From Chloroflexota bacterium (GTDB lineage Bacteria; Chloroflexota; Limnocylindria; QHBO01): a DNA stretch of 9,076 nucleotides. A model generated the notes under the pieces. It ran no database searches. It saw only the letters and a list, made by a program, of their open reading frames with translations, and was not told the origin of the DNA. Shown here one piece after another: positions 1 through 6,679 of the stretch. How positions within the stretch are numbered: position 1 is the stretch's first letter; the number at the start of each line of letters is the position of its first letter. The stretch spans positions 1 to 9,076 of the forward strand of contig JACDBS010000081.1 in assembly GCA_013694795.1 (NCBI GenBank), in the 5' to 3' direction. The position numbers and the translations under genes are program-made.

Positions 1-1212
1 GTGCAGCGCGGGGCGTTCGTGTCGAGCTTCCGTTTCGGCGCAGATGGCACTCCGCTCTCCGGCGAGCGGGCCTACGACACGGTCGTCGAGCACGTCTACG
101 CCGCCGACGGCTCCGATGATCCGATCACGTATGCGCCGGCGGAGGTTGGAAACGCAACGCGAGGTTTCGCGCGATTCTGCTCTGGCTATCTCTCGCTCAC
201 CGATGGACTCGACCGGCCGATCTACTTCACGAACGAAGAGAGCGACGGCAGCGACACCTTCGATGGCAAGGGTGGGCTCTCGGTCGCGATCTTCGAAAAC
301 GAGCTCCACACCCTGCCGCACCTGGGCCGCATGGCGAAGGAAAACACCCTGGTCATGCGTCAGACCGGCAACCGCACCGTGGTGATCACCATGGAGGACG
401 GGCCGGCGTCGCTCAACAACCAGTTCTGGATGTACGTCGGGAAGAAGGATCCGAACGCTTCGGACCCGCTCGCGCGAAACGGCCTCAATAACGGCACCCT
501 CTACGTCGCTCGCTCGCTGGATCTGACGCGAAACAGCGAGGCGACCTTCCGCTCGGGCGTGGTCGACCTCGAGTGGGTCCCGATCGAGGGCGCCGAATCG
601 ATGAGCGCCGCGCAGCTCGAGACCGCGGCCGACGCGGTCAACGCCATGACCTTCGTCCGCCCCGAGGATGGCGCGTTCGACAAGCAGTTCAAGAACCTCT
701 TCTACTGGGTCACCACCGGCGGCATGCCCGGGGTCAACGCGCTGGGGCGCCTGTACACGCTGCGGCTCAACCCGGGCAACGTGCTCCAGACGGCACAGCT
801 GCAGCTGATCTACGACGCCGATGTGACGGGTGACACCGCAATCAGCCCGGATAACCTGGATGCCAGCGCGGATTACCTGATGATCAACGAGGACGGCACC
901 ACGCAGTCGCGGGTGGTGATGGGGCAGCGCGACCGCGACGGCAGCATCTGGCGGTTCCCGCTTCGGTCCGGCCATTGGACCGATCGGGTCGACGTTGGCG
1001 CCAGGGACCGCGTGGTTGAGCTCGATCCCCCCGCGAATGCCGAAACGGTCTTGCCCGGTGTGTGGGAGACGAGCGGGATCATCGACACGTCCACCATCTG
1101 GGGCCCGGATTCGTGGCTCTTCGACGTCCAGGCACATATTCCGACGGCTGCTCCGAATCCGGCCACGCAGGTCGAGGACGGCCAGCTGCTGCTGATGACG
1201 CCGGCGGACTAG
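1..1212 (+). CDS. PhoX/DUF839-like secreted phosphatase, 5' end outside window
   Basis: At least 403 residues are open from the first base, so the GTG at position 1 may be an internal valine and the true start, with any export signal, probably lies upstream. The sequence has the feel of the PhoX (DUF839) family of calcium-dependent, usually Tat-exported alkaline phosphatases: an N-terminal RGAFVSSF stretch, a FCSGYLS segment near residues 59-65, acidic FTNEESDG near 76-83, a LGRMAKENT segment near 108-116 matching the family's usual 'LG-x-x-x-x-EN' region, and FWMYVGKK near 141-148 followed by GLNNGTLYVA. In this family acidic residues bind calcium and iron and the enzyme releases phosphate from organic phosphate esters outside the cytoplasm. 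That role is family knowledge, not shown here. The gene ends at TAG 1210-1212 and is followed by a hairpin terminator candidate. Alternative: a non-catalytic DUF839 beta-propeller protein. Confidence 0.72.
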   Translation: MQRGAFVSSFRFGADGTPLSGERAYDTVVEHVYAADGSDDPITYAPAEVGNATRGFARFCSGYLSLTDGLDRPIYFTNEESDGSDTFDGKGGLSVAIFENELHTLPHLGRMAKENTLVMRQTGNRTVVITMEDGPASLNNQFWMYVGKKDPNASDPLARNGLNNGTLYVARSLDLTRNSEATFRSGVVDLEWVPIEGAESMSAAQLETAADAVNAMTFVRPEDGAFDKQFKNLFYWVTTGGMPGVNALGRLYTLRLNPGNVLQTAQLQLIYDADVTGDTAISPDNLDASADYLMINEDGTTQSRVVMGQRDRDGSIWRFPLRSGHWTDRVDVGARDRVVELDPPANAETVLPGVWETSGIIDTSTIWGPDSWLFDVQAHIPTAAPNPATQVEDGQLLLMTPAD

Positions 1213-1260
1213 GGATTCGTGCAGCGGGGCTCATATCCGCGCCCCATGAAACCCTGACTG

Positions 1261-1288
1261 AGGGGTCGGGCCGTTTGGTCCGGCCCCT
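1261..1288 (+). terminator. GC-rich hairpin after the PhoX-like gene
   Basis: Positions 1261-1272 pair with 1277-1288 to form a 12-bp stem, with two G-T wobbles and no bulge, closed by the four-base loop GTTT. It lies 48 nt after the PhoX-like stop codon. A short AAACCC run precedes it, but no T tract follows, so it is a hairpin-only terminator candidate and not a canonical intrinsic one. A weaker GGGGC/GCCCC hairpin (1226-1230 with 1241-1245) lies between it and the stop codon. It ends about 20 nt before the -10 box of the next gene and so would separate the two transcripts. Confidence 0.6.
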
Positions 1289-1308
1289 CGCCATTCCGGT
1301 TCCGCTGG

Positions 1309-1314
1309 TACAGT
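1309..1314 (+). promoter_or_regulatory. -10 box (TACAGT) of a leaderless-looking start
   Basis: TACAGT, preceded by GG, stands 6 nt before the GTG at 1321, so transcription would begin at or within a base or two of the start codon. No Shine-Dalgarno sequence is visible. No convincing -35 element is present; the expected position is taken up by the end of the terminator hairpin. Confidence 0.5.
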
Positions 1315-1320
1315 CGCCAG

Positions 1321-1995
1321 GTGTACGTCAGCCCGGGCACGCTCGCCGTGTGGTCGGACATCGGGTGCCCCTGGTCGCATGCGGTCGTATGGCGCCTGCA
1401 TGACGCTCGACGCCGCCTGGGCCTCGAGGGTCGCGTGAGCTTCGACCATCACGCCTTCCCGCTCGAGCTCTTCAACAACGAGCCGACCCCGCGTCGACGC
1501 CTGGAGGCCGAATGGCCGATCGCCGCGACGCTTGCCCCGCGCGCCGGCTGGCAGGCGTGGTCGGCGCCCGATGACGCCTGGCCGGTGACGATGCTGCCGC
1601 CGATGGAGGCGGTCCAGGCCGCGAAGCTCCAGTCGCTGGCGGCCTCGGAGGAGCTCGACCGCGGCCTGCGCCGTGCCTTCTGCGGCGAGAGCCGCTGCAT
1701 CAGCCTGCGCCATGTCATTCTCGAGGTTGCTAATGAATGCGACGCGCTTGACGTCGCCGAACTCGCCAACGCGCTCGACGACGGGCGGGCGCGTCGCGCG
1801 CTGTTCGCTGACTGGGCGGTCGCCCGCGGCGACGAGGTGCGCGGATCGGCGCACCTGTTTGCCCCCGACGGCTCGAACGCCCAGAACCCCGGTATCACCA
1901 TCGGCTGGCTTGGGGAAGTGGCGATGATCGAAGGCGATGATCCAACGGCCATCGACACGTTCGTCGCTCGTGCCGCATTGACAGACGCCGAATAA
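1321..1995 (+). CDS. DsbA/FrnE-like thioredoxin-fold oxidoreductase
   Basis: A 224-residue cytosolic protein (no signal peptide or membrane segment) beginning with a beta strand and then the active-site-like motif C16-P17-W18-S19, as in the DsbA/FrnE/HCCA-isomerase branch of the thioredoxin superfamily. The middle (residues about 50-165) is the expected helical insertion, and the C-terminal part (GSAHLFAPDG, 175-184, then NPGI) is the second half of the fold. The resolving cysteine of a CxxC pair is replaced by serine. The position where relatives usually carry the cis-proline before the strand (GSPH in sequences I remember) is alanine here (A177). The protein may therefore be a monothiol reductase/isomerase, a glutathione-dependent enzyme or a non-catalytic relative; the substrate is unknown. 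The GTG start is chosen because a -10 box sits 6 nt upstream and the fold begins at once. The stop codon overlaps the promoter region of the toxin-antitoxin pair that follows. Confidence 0.8.
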   Translation: MYVSPGTLAVWSDIGCPWSHAVVWRLHDARRRLGLEGRVSFDHHAFPLELFNNEPTPRRRLEAEWPIAATLAPRAGWQAWSAPDDAWPVTMLPPMEAVQAAKLQSLAASEELDRGLRRAFCGESRCISLRHVILEVANECDALDVAELANALDDGRARRALFADWAVARGDEVRGSAHLFAPDGSNAQNPGITIGWLGEVAMIEGDDPTAIDTFVARAALTDAE

Positions 1996-2008
1996 ATGAC
2001 AGAATAAG
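1978..2008 (+). promoter_or_regulatory. Candidate promoter of vapBC pair 1
   Basis: A perfect TTGACA (1978-1983) lies inside the last codons of the dsbA-like gene. The best -10 candidate is AATAAG (2003-2008, four of six matches to TATAAT) at a 19-bp spacing, longer than ideal. It would place transcription start close to the ATG at 2012. The -35 is clear; the -10 is weak. Confidence 0.4.
1979..2007 (+). repeat. Direct repeats in the vapBC1 promoter, operator candidate
   Basis: TGACAGA occurs at 1979-1985 and 1997-2003, and GAATAA at 1990-1995 and 2002-2007. The pairs are 18 and 12 bases apart and overlap the likely promoter. VapB-type antitoxins usually repress their own promoter by binding repeated half-sites, so these could be its operator; this is inference from position. 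Confidence 0.35.
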
Positions 2009-2011
2009 TCG

Positions 2012-2263
2012 ATGGTGACAATCAAGGTCGGTCCTGACGGCCGCGTTCTCGTACCCGTGAGCCTGCGGCGCGAGCTGAACCTCGACCCCGGCACCCCGCT
2101 TGTGGCCACGGTGGAAGGCACACGTCTCATCCTCGAGCGCCGCGACGCCATGATCGACCGCGCCAAGATGCGCTTTGCGCACGTGAGGCACGGCAGTGGC
2201 GCCGTCGATGAGCTCATTGACGAGCGCAGACGCGAGGCGCGCCGCGAAGGCAGCGCCGGCTGA
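2012..2263 (+). CDS. vapB: AbrB/SpoVT-type antitoxin (VapB-like)
   Basis: An 83-residue protein. Residues 1-45 have the swapped-hairpin AbrB DNA-binding pattern: MVTIKVGPDGRVLVPVSLRR, then a helix, then L-x-L-x-PGT-x-L and a strand ending in LILERR. Residues 46-83 are charged and helical, as expected for the arm that wraps the toxin. The domain binds its own promoter as a dimer, and the tail neutralises the partner PIN-domain RNase. The TGA at 2261-2263 directly abuts the ATG of the toxin gene, so the pair is almost certainly co-transcribed and coupled. The ATG start is set by the domain's first strand and lies just downstream of the TTGACA element and direct repeats. Confidence 0.85.
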   Translation: MVTIKVGPDGRVLVPVSLRRELNLDPGTPLVATVEGTRLILERRDAMIDRAKMRFAHVRHGSGAVDELIDERRREARREGSAG

Positions 2264-2647
2264 ATGGCGTCGACCGTCATTGACGCTTCTGCGATGCTCG
2301 CGATGCTGCTCGACGAGCCGGGCGCGGAGCGTGTAGAAGGACTCGTCGCCGATGGGGTGGTTTCGACCGTCAACTGGGCCGAGGTCGTCCAGAAGTCACG
2401 AAACCTGGGAGCATCGACGACTGGCCTCGCCGAGGAGCTCGTCGGCGCCGGCCTGGCGATCGTGCCATTCGACCTTGACGACGCTGAGCTGGCCGCGACC
2501 CTCTGGGAGCGGACTCATCATCTCGGTCTTTCCCTGGCGGACCGTGCCTGTCTCGCGACCGCGTTGCGGCGCTCTGGTTCCGTGATCACGGCGGACCGTG
2601 CCTGGAGCGAGCTCGACATCGGCATCTCGATCGAGGTGATCCGATAG
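2264..2647 (+). CDS. vapC: PIN-domain ribonuclease toxin (VapC)
   Basis: A 127-residue PIN-domain protein of normal VapC length. The four acidic active-site positions can be placed: D7 in VIDASA, E40 in NWAEVVQK, D93 in LSLADRACLA and D111 in VITADRAW. These bind divalent metal and cut RNA, commonly tRNA or rRNA in this family; the target here is unknown. All catalytic residues are intact, so the toxin is predicted to be active and to need the antitoxin encoded immediately upstream. The start has no spacing from the antitoxin stop, and translation probably depends on the ribosome finishing the antitoxin. A sigma factor gene follows after 41 nt with no obvious promoter, so read-through from this pair is possible. 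Confidence 0.9.
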   Translation: MASTVIDASAMLAMLLDEPGAERVEGLVADGVVSTVNWAEVVQKSRNLGASTTGLAEELVGAGLAIVPFDLDDAELAATLWERTHHLGLSLADRACLATALRRSGSVITADRAWSELDIGISIEVIR

Positions 2648-2670
2648 CCGCATCTCACGCGCCGCGGCCC

Positions 2671-2684
2671 GATGGCGTTCCATC
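2671..2684. repeat. Inverted repeat before the sigma factor gene
   Basis: GATGG-CGTT-CCATC is a perfect inverted repeat (5-bp arms, 4-base centre) ending 4 nt before the GTG start of the sigma gene. It could be an operator or an RNA hairpin limiting ribosome access. The arms are short enough to occur by chance. An 8-bp palindrome (GCCGCGGC, 2661-2668) lies beside it. Confidence 0.3.
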
Positions 2685-2688
2685 CAGC

Positions 2689-3156
2689 GTGCACCTGCCG
2701 CCGTTCGAGACGCTCATCGAGGCGCACGCGCATGAGCTGCATCGGTTTCTCGTGGGCCTGGTGGGTCCATTCGAGGCGGAGGACTGCCTCCAGGAGACGT
2801 ACATGTCCGCGCTTCGCACCTATCGGGGGCTCCGTCACGGTGGCAACCTCCGTGCCTGGCTCTACACCATCGCGCAGCGCAAGGCGACCGATGCGGTGCG
2901 CCGCACGGCTCGTCGCCCCACGCGCGATCTCGCCGGCGTGGAACCGGTCTCGCCGCCGGCGCCCGAACTGGCCGACGACGGCATCTGGATGACCGTGCGG
3001 GCCCTGCCCGCCAAGCAGCGCGTGGCGATCGTGCATCGGTTCGTGCTGGACCTCGCCTATGCCGAGATCGGCGCGCGAATGGGCATCAGCGAGGAGGCCG
3101 CTCGCCAGAACGTCAGCGCCGCGCTCCGCCGGCTGCGCCGCGAGGTGACGCCATGA
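2689..3156 (+). CDS. ECF-type RNA polymerase sigma factor
   Basis: A 155-residue protein with the two domains of a minimal ECF sigma factor. Region 2 covers about residues 8-76, including FEAEDCLQETYMSAL (28-42; the conserved acidic stretch contacting core polymerase) and NLRAWLYTIAQRKATDAVRR (53-72; -10 recognition). Region 4 covers about residues 103-153, with the helix-turn-helix LAYAEIGARMGISEEAARQ that reads the -35. No other start codon in this frame gives a complete region 2, so GTG 2689 is taken; there is no clear Shine-Dalgarno sequence. The stop codon overlaps the next start (ATGA, 3153-3156), so it is co-translated with a DNA alkylation-repair methyltransferase. No classical zinc-binding anti-sigma gene is nearby, which makes the downstream protein the likely partner or the repair function the likely output. 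Confidence 0.85.
   Translation: MHLPPFETLIEAHAHELHRFLVGLVGPFEAEDCLQETYMSALRTYRGLRHGGNLRAWLYTIAQRKATDAVRRTARRPTRDLAGVEPVSPPAPELADDGIWMTVRALPAKQRVAIVHRFVLDLAYAEIGARMGISEEAARQNVSAALRRLRREVTP
3142..3148 (+). promoter_or_regulatory. Shine-Dalgarno site for the methyltransferase gene
   Basis: GAGGTGA lies 4 nt before the ATG at 3153, inside the sigma factor gene. It is the clearest ribosome-binding site in the window and supports re-initiation at the ATGA overlap, in contrast with the leaderless-looking starts of the first genes of transcripts. Confidence 0.55.
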
Positions 3157-3770
3157 CCGATGAGCTGGAGCGGCGCCTGGCCGATGCGGTGCCGCACGGT
3201 GCCAGCGTGGACCTGCACCACCTCCGGACGACCCTCGCGCGTCGAGCGGCCAAGGATGGTCTGCTCGACGTGGCGTACGGAACCTATGACTCTCCCCTGG
3301 GTCCGCTCACCGTCTTCGTCACCCGGCGCGGCCTCGTGCGGCTGTCATACCCCGGCGAGCCGGTCGACGAGCAGCTCAACCAGCTGGCCGCGCTGATCTC
3401 ACCGCGCGTCATGGCGGCACCGGATCGGACCGATGAGGTCCGGCGCCAGCTGGACGCCTACTTCGGCGGCTCTCGTCGCGCCTTCGAGCTGCCGATCGAC
3501 TGGCGCCTGGTCCGCGGCTTTGCCAGCAATGTCCTGCGTGCCACGGCACGAATCCCGTTCGGCAGCGTCTCGAGCTATCGCGAGGTCGCCATCCAGGCCG
3601 GGTCGCCGAACGCCTACCGCGCCGCAGGCAACGCGCTCGGCTCGAACCCGGTGCCAATCGTCGTCCCGTGCCACCGCGTGCTGCACGCGGGAGGCGGACT
3701 GGGGGGCTACACCGGCGGCCTTGATCGCAAGCGGTTCCTGCTGCGGCTCGAGGGCGTCCTCGAGGCATGA
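3153..3770 (+). CDS. ogt: Methylated-DNA--protein-cysteine methyltransferase with N-terminal extension
   Basis: A 205-residue suicide repair protein that moves a methyl or alkyl group from O6-alkylguanine (or O4-alkylthymine) in DNA onto its own cysteine. The active-site motif P-C-H-R-V is at 172-176 with acceptor C173. Other family marks are the winged-helix segment IPFGSVSSYREVA (about 133-145), the NALGSNPVPIVVPCHRV region and GGLGGYTGG after it. The ribonuclease-like N-terminal domain begins near residue 38 (LLDVAYGTYDSPLGPLTVF). Residues 1-37 are an extra helical, charged segment (LERRLADAVPHG and following) absent from the minimal enzyme. Together with the overlapping sigma factor gene this resembles sigma/anti-sigma operons, where the second protein begins with a sigma-binding helix. 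The protein may thus both repair DNA and report alkylation to its sigma factor; that link is inference. Repair activity itself is strongly supported. Confidence 0.9.
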   Translation: MTDELERRLADAVPHGASVDLHHLRTTLARRAAKDGLLDVAYGTYDSPLGPLTVFVTRRGLVRLSYPGEPVDEQLNQLAALISPRVMAAPDRTDEVRRQLDAYFGGSRRAFELPIDWRLVRGFASNVLRATARIPFGSVSSYREVAIQAGSPNAYRAAGNALGSNPVPIVVPCHRVLHAGGGLGGYTGGLDRKRFLLRLEGVLEA

Positions 3771-3826
3771 GCGTCGTCGGACCGGTGAGTGGCGCGCAGG
3801 CGGGGCGGGCCAGCACCGTCGGCTGA

Positions 3827-3832
3827 TACCCT
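3827..3832 (+). promoter_or_regulatory. -10 box (TACCCT) upstream of res
   Basis: TACCCT, preceded by GA, stands 8 nt before the ATG at 3841, in the 70-nt gap after the methyltransferase gene. The spacing matches the other leaderless-looking starts in this window. No clear -35 is seen. Confidence 0.42.
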
Positions 3833-3840
3833 CCCCACGC

Positions 3841-6429
3841 ATGGCCGAGCTGCACGAGATCCTGGCGGAGCGGGTTAGCGGCTGGCGCACCAGCGCCTAC
3901 AAACACGAGGCGCATCCCGCGATCGGCGAGATCCTGGCCCACGCGCGCAACGAGGACGGTACAAGCCGCTACCTCCGCGAGCCGCAGATCCGCGCCCTCG
4001 AGACGTACTGGTACCTGCGCCTGGTCGAGGGCACGCCGCGCATCGGCGAGCTGTACGAGCGGCTGATCCCGCGTCCCATGGACCGGCTAAAGGCCCTGGG
4101 CCTGAACGCGCCAGAGCTCACGGAGATCGTCGTCAACGAGAGCTATGAAGGCCTCCTCGACCGCATCCGGACCGATGACGACCTCGTGCGGCGGCATCGG
4201 CTCGAGGGCCTCCGTGAAACCCTGACCCTCGATTACGCCAGCTACATCCTGGCGCTGGCCATGGGGGCCGGGAAGACGATCCTCGTCGGTGCCATCGTCG
4301 CCACCGAGTTCGCCATGGCGCTCGAATATCCCGACGCGGCTCCACCCTTCGTCGAGAACGCGATCGTCTTCGCGCCCGGCAAGACGATCATCGAGTCCCT
4401 TCGCGAGCTGGCCCGTATCCGCTTCGACGACCTCCTGCCGCCGCGCCTCCATGCGCCTTTTGCCGCCAGCCTCAAGCTCACCTTCACCCGCGACGGCGAG
4501 CGCGACATCCCGGTCACCCGCGGCAGCCGCTTCAACCTGGTGGTCACGAACACCGAGAAGATCGCCATCCGCGCCAAGCCGGTGCGCAGGAATGCCGGTT
4601 TCCTCCAGCTCACCGCCCTCCAGGAGGAGGCGCGTGAGGAGGCTAACCTGCGCCTCCAGACGCTTGCCAGCCTTCCGCACCTCGGCGTCTTCAGCGACGA
4701 GGCGCACCACACGTACGGCCAGAGCCTGGACACCGAGCTCAAGCGCGTGCGCCAGACCGTCGACTACCTGGCCGATGCGACCAACGTCATCGCCGTGGTG
4801 AACACCACCGGCACGCCGTACTTCAAGCGTCAGCCGCTCAAGGACGTCGTCGTCTGGTACGGCCTGGCCGAGGGCATTCGCGACAACATCCTCAAGGAGG
4901 TCGCGAATAACGTCTACGCCTACGACTTCGACGACGCCAATACCGATGAGTTCGTCGCCGAGATCGTCAGCGACTTCTTCGCCACCTACGCCGATCACGC
5001 GCTGCCCGACGGCAGCCCCGCCAAGCTGGCCATCTACTTCCCCCAGACCGACGACCTCGCCGAGCTGCGACCCCACATCGAGCTGGCCGTCACCCGGGCC
5101 GGCCTCGACACGACGACCATCCTGACCAACACCAGCCTTTCGAGCGTTGCCGAGGTGGACGCCTTCAATCGCCTCAACGATCCGGGCAGCCCGCACCGGG
5201 TCATCCTGCTGGTGAACAAGGGGACGGAAGGCTGGAACTGCCCGAGCCTGTTCGCCACCGCCCTGGCGCGGCGGCTGCGCACGAGCAATAACTTCGTGCT
5301 CCAGGCCGCCACCAGGTGCCTGCGCCAGGTCCCGGGCAACGATCGTCCGGCGCGCATCTACCTCAGCAGCGCGAACCGCGGCATCCTGGACCGGCAGCTC
5401 CAGGAGACGTACGGCGCATCGCTGGCGGATCTCGACCGGCGTCACCGGGTCAGCGCGAGCACCTTCATTCGCGTGCGCAAGTCCGATCTGCCGCCGATGA
5501 AGGTGAACCGACCGCGACGCGAGATGCGCCGCACGCAGGCGGCTCCAACTGCCATCACCTTCACCCGTCCACCGGACGAGGTCGCATCGCTGACGCGGGC
5601 CGTCTTTGACCTCGGCCTGTCCGCCGCCAGCCGGCGCGTGCTGCGCCAGGCCGGAGATGCGCTGAGCCTGGAGATCGGTTTCGACACAGTGGATGCCTAT
5701 ACCTCCGCGACAACGCTGGCGGCAGCGTATCGGCTGGAAATCTGGCCGGTGCTGGACGCGCTGCGTACAACCTATGGCGACGACGCGATCCCGGTGGTCC
5801 ACCTTGGCGCGCTGGCACGACAGTTGGAGGAGCAGCTCGGTGGCTACGAAGAGACGACCACCGATGAGCCGGCGGAGCTATCGGTCCTGAAGCCTGAGGG
5901 CTTCGAGCTCACGCCGGATGGAGAGCGGCAGGCGGCGATCAGTTACCCGGCCGACCGGGAGCGGCTCATCTGGCCACCCGAGCGGATTGCCGAGAATCCC
6001 GGTGGCTATGGCTTCCATTACGTGCCGTACAACTTCGACTCGGGCCCGGAGTCCGACTTCTTCGAGAAGGTGCTGCGTGACCTGAACCTCGCCCGCGACG
6101 ACGTCAGCGACATCTACTTCACCGGCGCCATCACCGACCCCAAGAAGACGGATCTCGGCTTCGAGTACGCCGGGGCCGATGGGCGGACGCATCGGTACAC
6201 GCCGGACTTCGCCATCCACACCACGGATGACCGATGGCTCCTGGTCGAGATCAAGATGACGGCGCGCCGACGCGATGCGGTGGAAGGGGAGGACGGCGTC
6301 AAGGCGAAGGCGCTGCGCGAGCTCGAGGAACGGAATCCCGGCCGTGTCGCGTACCGGATCGTGTTCGCGGACGAGCTCGTCAGCCAGGCGGACCTCGCCG
6401 CCGTCAGGGAGTTCGTTTCCGCTCCTTGA
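3841..6429 (+). CDS. Type III restriction enzyme Res-like DEAD/DEAH helicase-nuclease
   Basis: An 862-residue superfamily 2 helicase joined to a nuclease. Helicase motifs in order: Walker A MGAGKT (141-146), Walker B/DEAH box SDEAHH (D286-H289), motif III TTGTPY (322-327), motif V-like NKGTEGWNC (about 459-467) and motif VI QAATRCLRQ (488-496). The C-terminus carries a PD-(D/E)xK nuclease: an acidic YNFDSGPESDFFEK segment (730-743) comes first, then P788-D789 and, after a strand, E803-I-K805. This layout matches type III Res subunits, which translocate on ATP and cut DNA when joined to a Mod methyltransferase. The length is a little below the roughly 950-1000 residues of classical Res. The same frame is open from 3433, inside the previous gene, but ATG 3841 is chosen because coding character begins there and a -10 box sits just upstream. 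The probable Mod partner begins about 2 kb downstream. It could instead be a stand-alone Res-like defence helicase. Confidence 0.88.
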   Translation: MAELHEILAERVSGWRTSAYKHEAHPAIGEILAHARNEDGTSRYLREPQIRALETYWYLRLVEGTPRIGELYERLIPRPMDRLKALGLNAPELTEIVVNESYEGLLDRIRTDDDLVRRHRLEGLRETLTLDYASYILALAMGAGKTILVGAIVATEFAMALEYPDAAPPFVENAIVFAPGKTIIESLRELARIRFDDLLPPRLHAPFAASLKLTFTRDGERDIPVTRGSRFNLVVTNTEKIAIRAKPVRRNAGFLQLTALQEEAREEANLRLQTLASLPHLGVFSDEAHHTYGQSLDTELKRVRQTVDYLADATNVIAVVNTTGTPYFKRQPLKDVVVWYGLAEGIRDNILKEVANNVYAYDFDDANTDEFVAEIVSDFFATYADHALPDGSPAKLAIYFPQTDDLAELRPHIELAVTRAGLDTTTILTNTSLSSVAEVDAFNRLNDPGSPHRVILLVNKGTEGWNCPSLFATALARRLRTSNNFVLQAATRCLRQVPGNDRPARIYLSSANRGILDRQLQETYGASLADLDRRHRVSASTFIRVRKSDLPPMKVNRPRREMRRTQAAPTAITFTRPPDEVASLTRAVFDLGLSAASRRVLRQAGDALSLEIGFDTVDAYTSATTLAAAYRLEIWPVLDALRTTYGDDAIPVVHLGALARQLEEQLGGYEETTTDEPAELSVLKPEGFELTPDGERQAAISYPADRERLIWPPERIAENPGGYGFHYVPYNFDSGPESDFFEKVLRDLNLARDDVSDIYFTGAITDPKKTDLGFEYAGADGRTHRYTPDFAIHTTDDRWLLVEIKMTARRRDAVEGEDGVKAKALRELEERNPGRVAYRIVFADELVSQADLAAVREFVSAP

Positions 6430-6454
6430 CACGTCCGGTAGGAATTCCTACGCT
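6426..6454 (+). promoter_or_regulatory. Strong promoter of vapB2 (TTGACA-17-TACGCT)
   Basis: A perfect -35 TTGACA (6426-6431), overlapping the stop codon of res, is followed by a 17-bp spacer and the -10 box TACGCT (6449-6454). The antitoxin ATG is 6 nt further, so the transcript should begin at or next to the start codon. This is the best promoter in the window and calibrates the other TAnnnT boxes. Confidence 0.75.
6438..6451. promoter_or_regulatory. 14-bp palindrome between -35 and -10, operator candidate
   Basis: GTAGGAATTCCTAC is a perfect 14-bp palindrome filling most of the promoter spacer and entering the -10 box. A dimeric AbrB-type antitoxin bound here would block RNA polymerase, fitting the autorepression usual for vapB genes. 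Binding is inferred from position and symmetry only. Confidence 0.6.
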
Positions 6455-6460
6455 ACGTGT

Positions 6461-6679
6461 ATGAAAGCGATTGTGTCGGAGAAGGGCCAGGTCACGATCC
6501 CGAAGGCCGTGCGTACGAAGCTCGGGCTGAGGCCCGGCTCGGTGATCGAGTTCGACGCGGATCGCGGTCGCCTTATCGGTCGCAAGGCCGACACCAGGGA
6601 TGCCATCGACGAGGTGTACGGCACCCTGAAGATAGATGAGCCGGTCGACGAGTACATCGAGCGCATCCGCGGCCGGTGA
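6461..6679 (+). CDS. vapB: AbrB-type antitoxin VapB2
   Basis: A 72-residue protein with a textbook AbrB/SpoVT N-terminus: MKAIVSEKGQVTIPKAVRTK (1-20), then LGLRPGSVIEF and a strand ending RLIGRK near residue 47. The C-terminal part (about 48-72, DAIDEVYGTLKIDEPVDEYI) is the acidic toxin-binding tail. The start is fixed by the promoter 6 nt upstream and by the domain boundary; the same frame is open further upstream inside res but is unrelated there. The stop codon overlaps the toxin start by four bases (GTGA, 6676-6679). Because that toxin gene is broken, this antitoxin may now be an orphan, kept as an autoregulator, as protection against related toxins, or simply not yet lost. Confidence 0.88.
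   Translation: MKAIVSEKGQVTIPKAVRTKLGLRPGSVIEFDADRGRLIGRKADTRDAIDEVYGTLKIDEPVDEYIERIRGR

Noticed and set aside
1996..2007. Four-codon ATG-ACA-GAA-TAA mini-frame just before vapB1
   Set aside because: It is probably upstream of the transcription start or too short to matter; it arises from the direct repeats.
1231..2373. A 380-codon open frame on the - strand across dsbA-like, vapB and the start of vapC
   Set aside because: It crosses three recognisable + strand genes and two gene boundaries and has no domain-like sequence.
3433..3840. In-frame upstream extension of res to position 3433
   Set aside because: This stretch overlaps the catalytic part of the methyltransferase gene in another frame and reads as Arg/Ser-rich low-complexity sequence. 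The conserved protein begins at ATG 3841 behind a -10 box.
4087..5802. A 571-codon open frame on the - strand inside res
   Set aside because: It is antisense to the well-supported helicase region. Its composition is rich in Val, Gly, Asp and Arg without recognisable motifs, as is usual for complementary frames of GC-rich genes.
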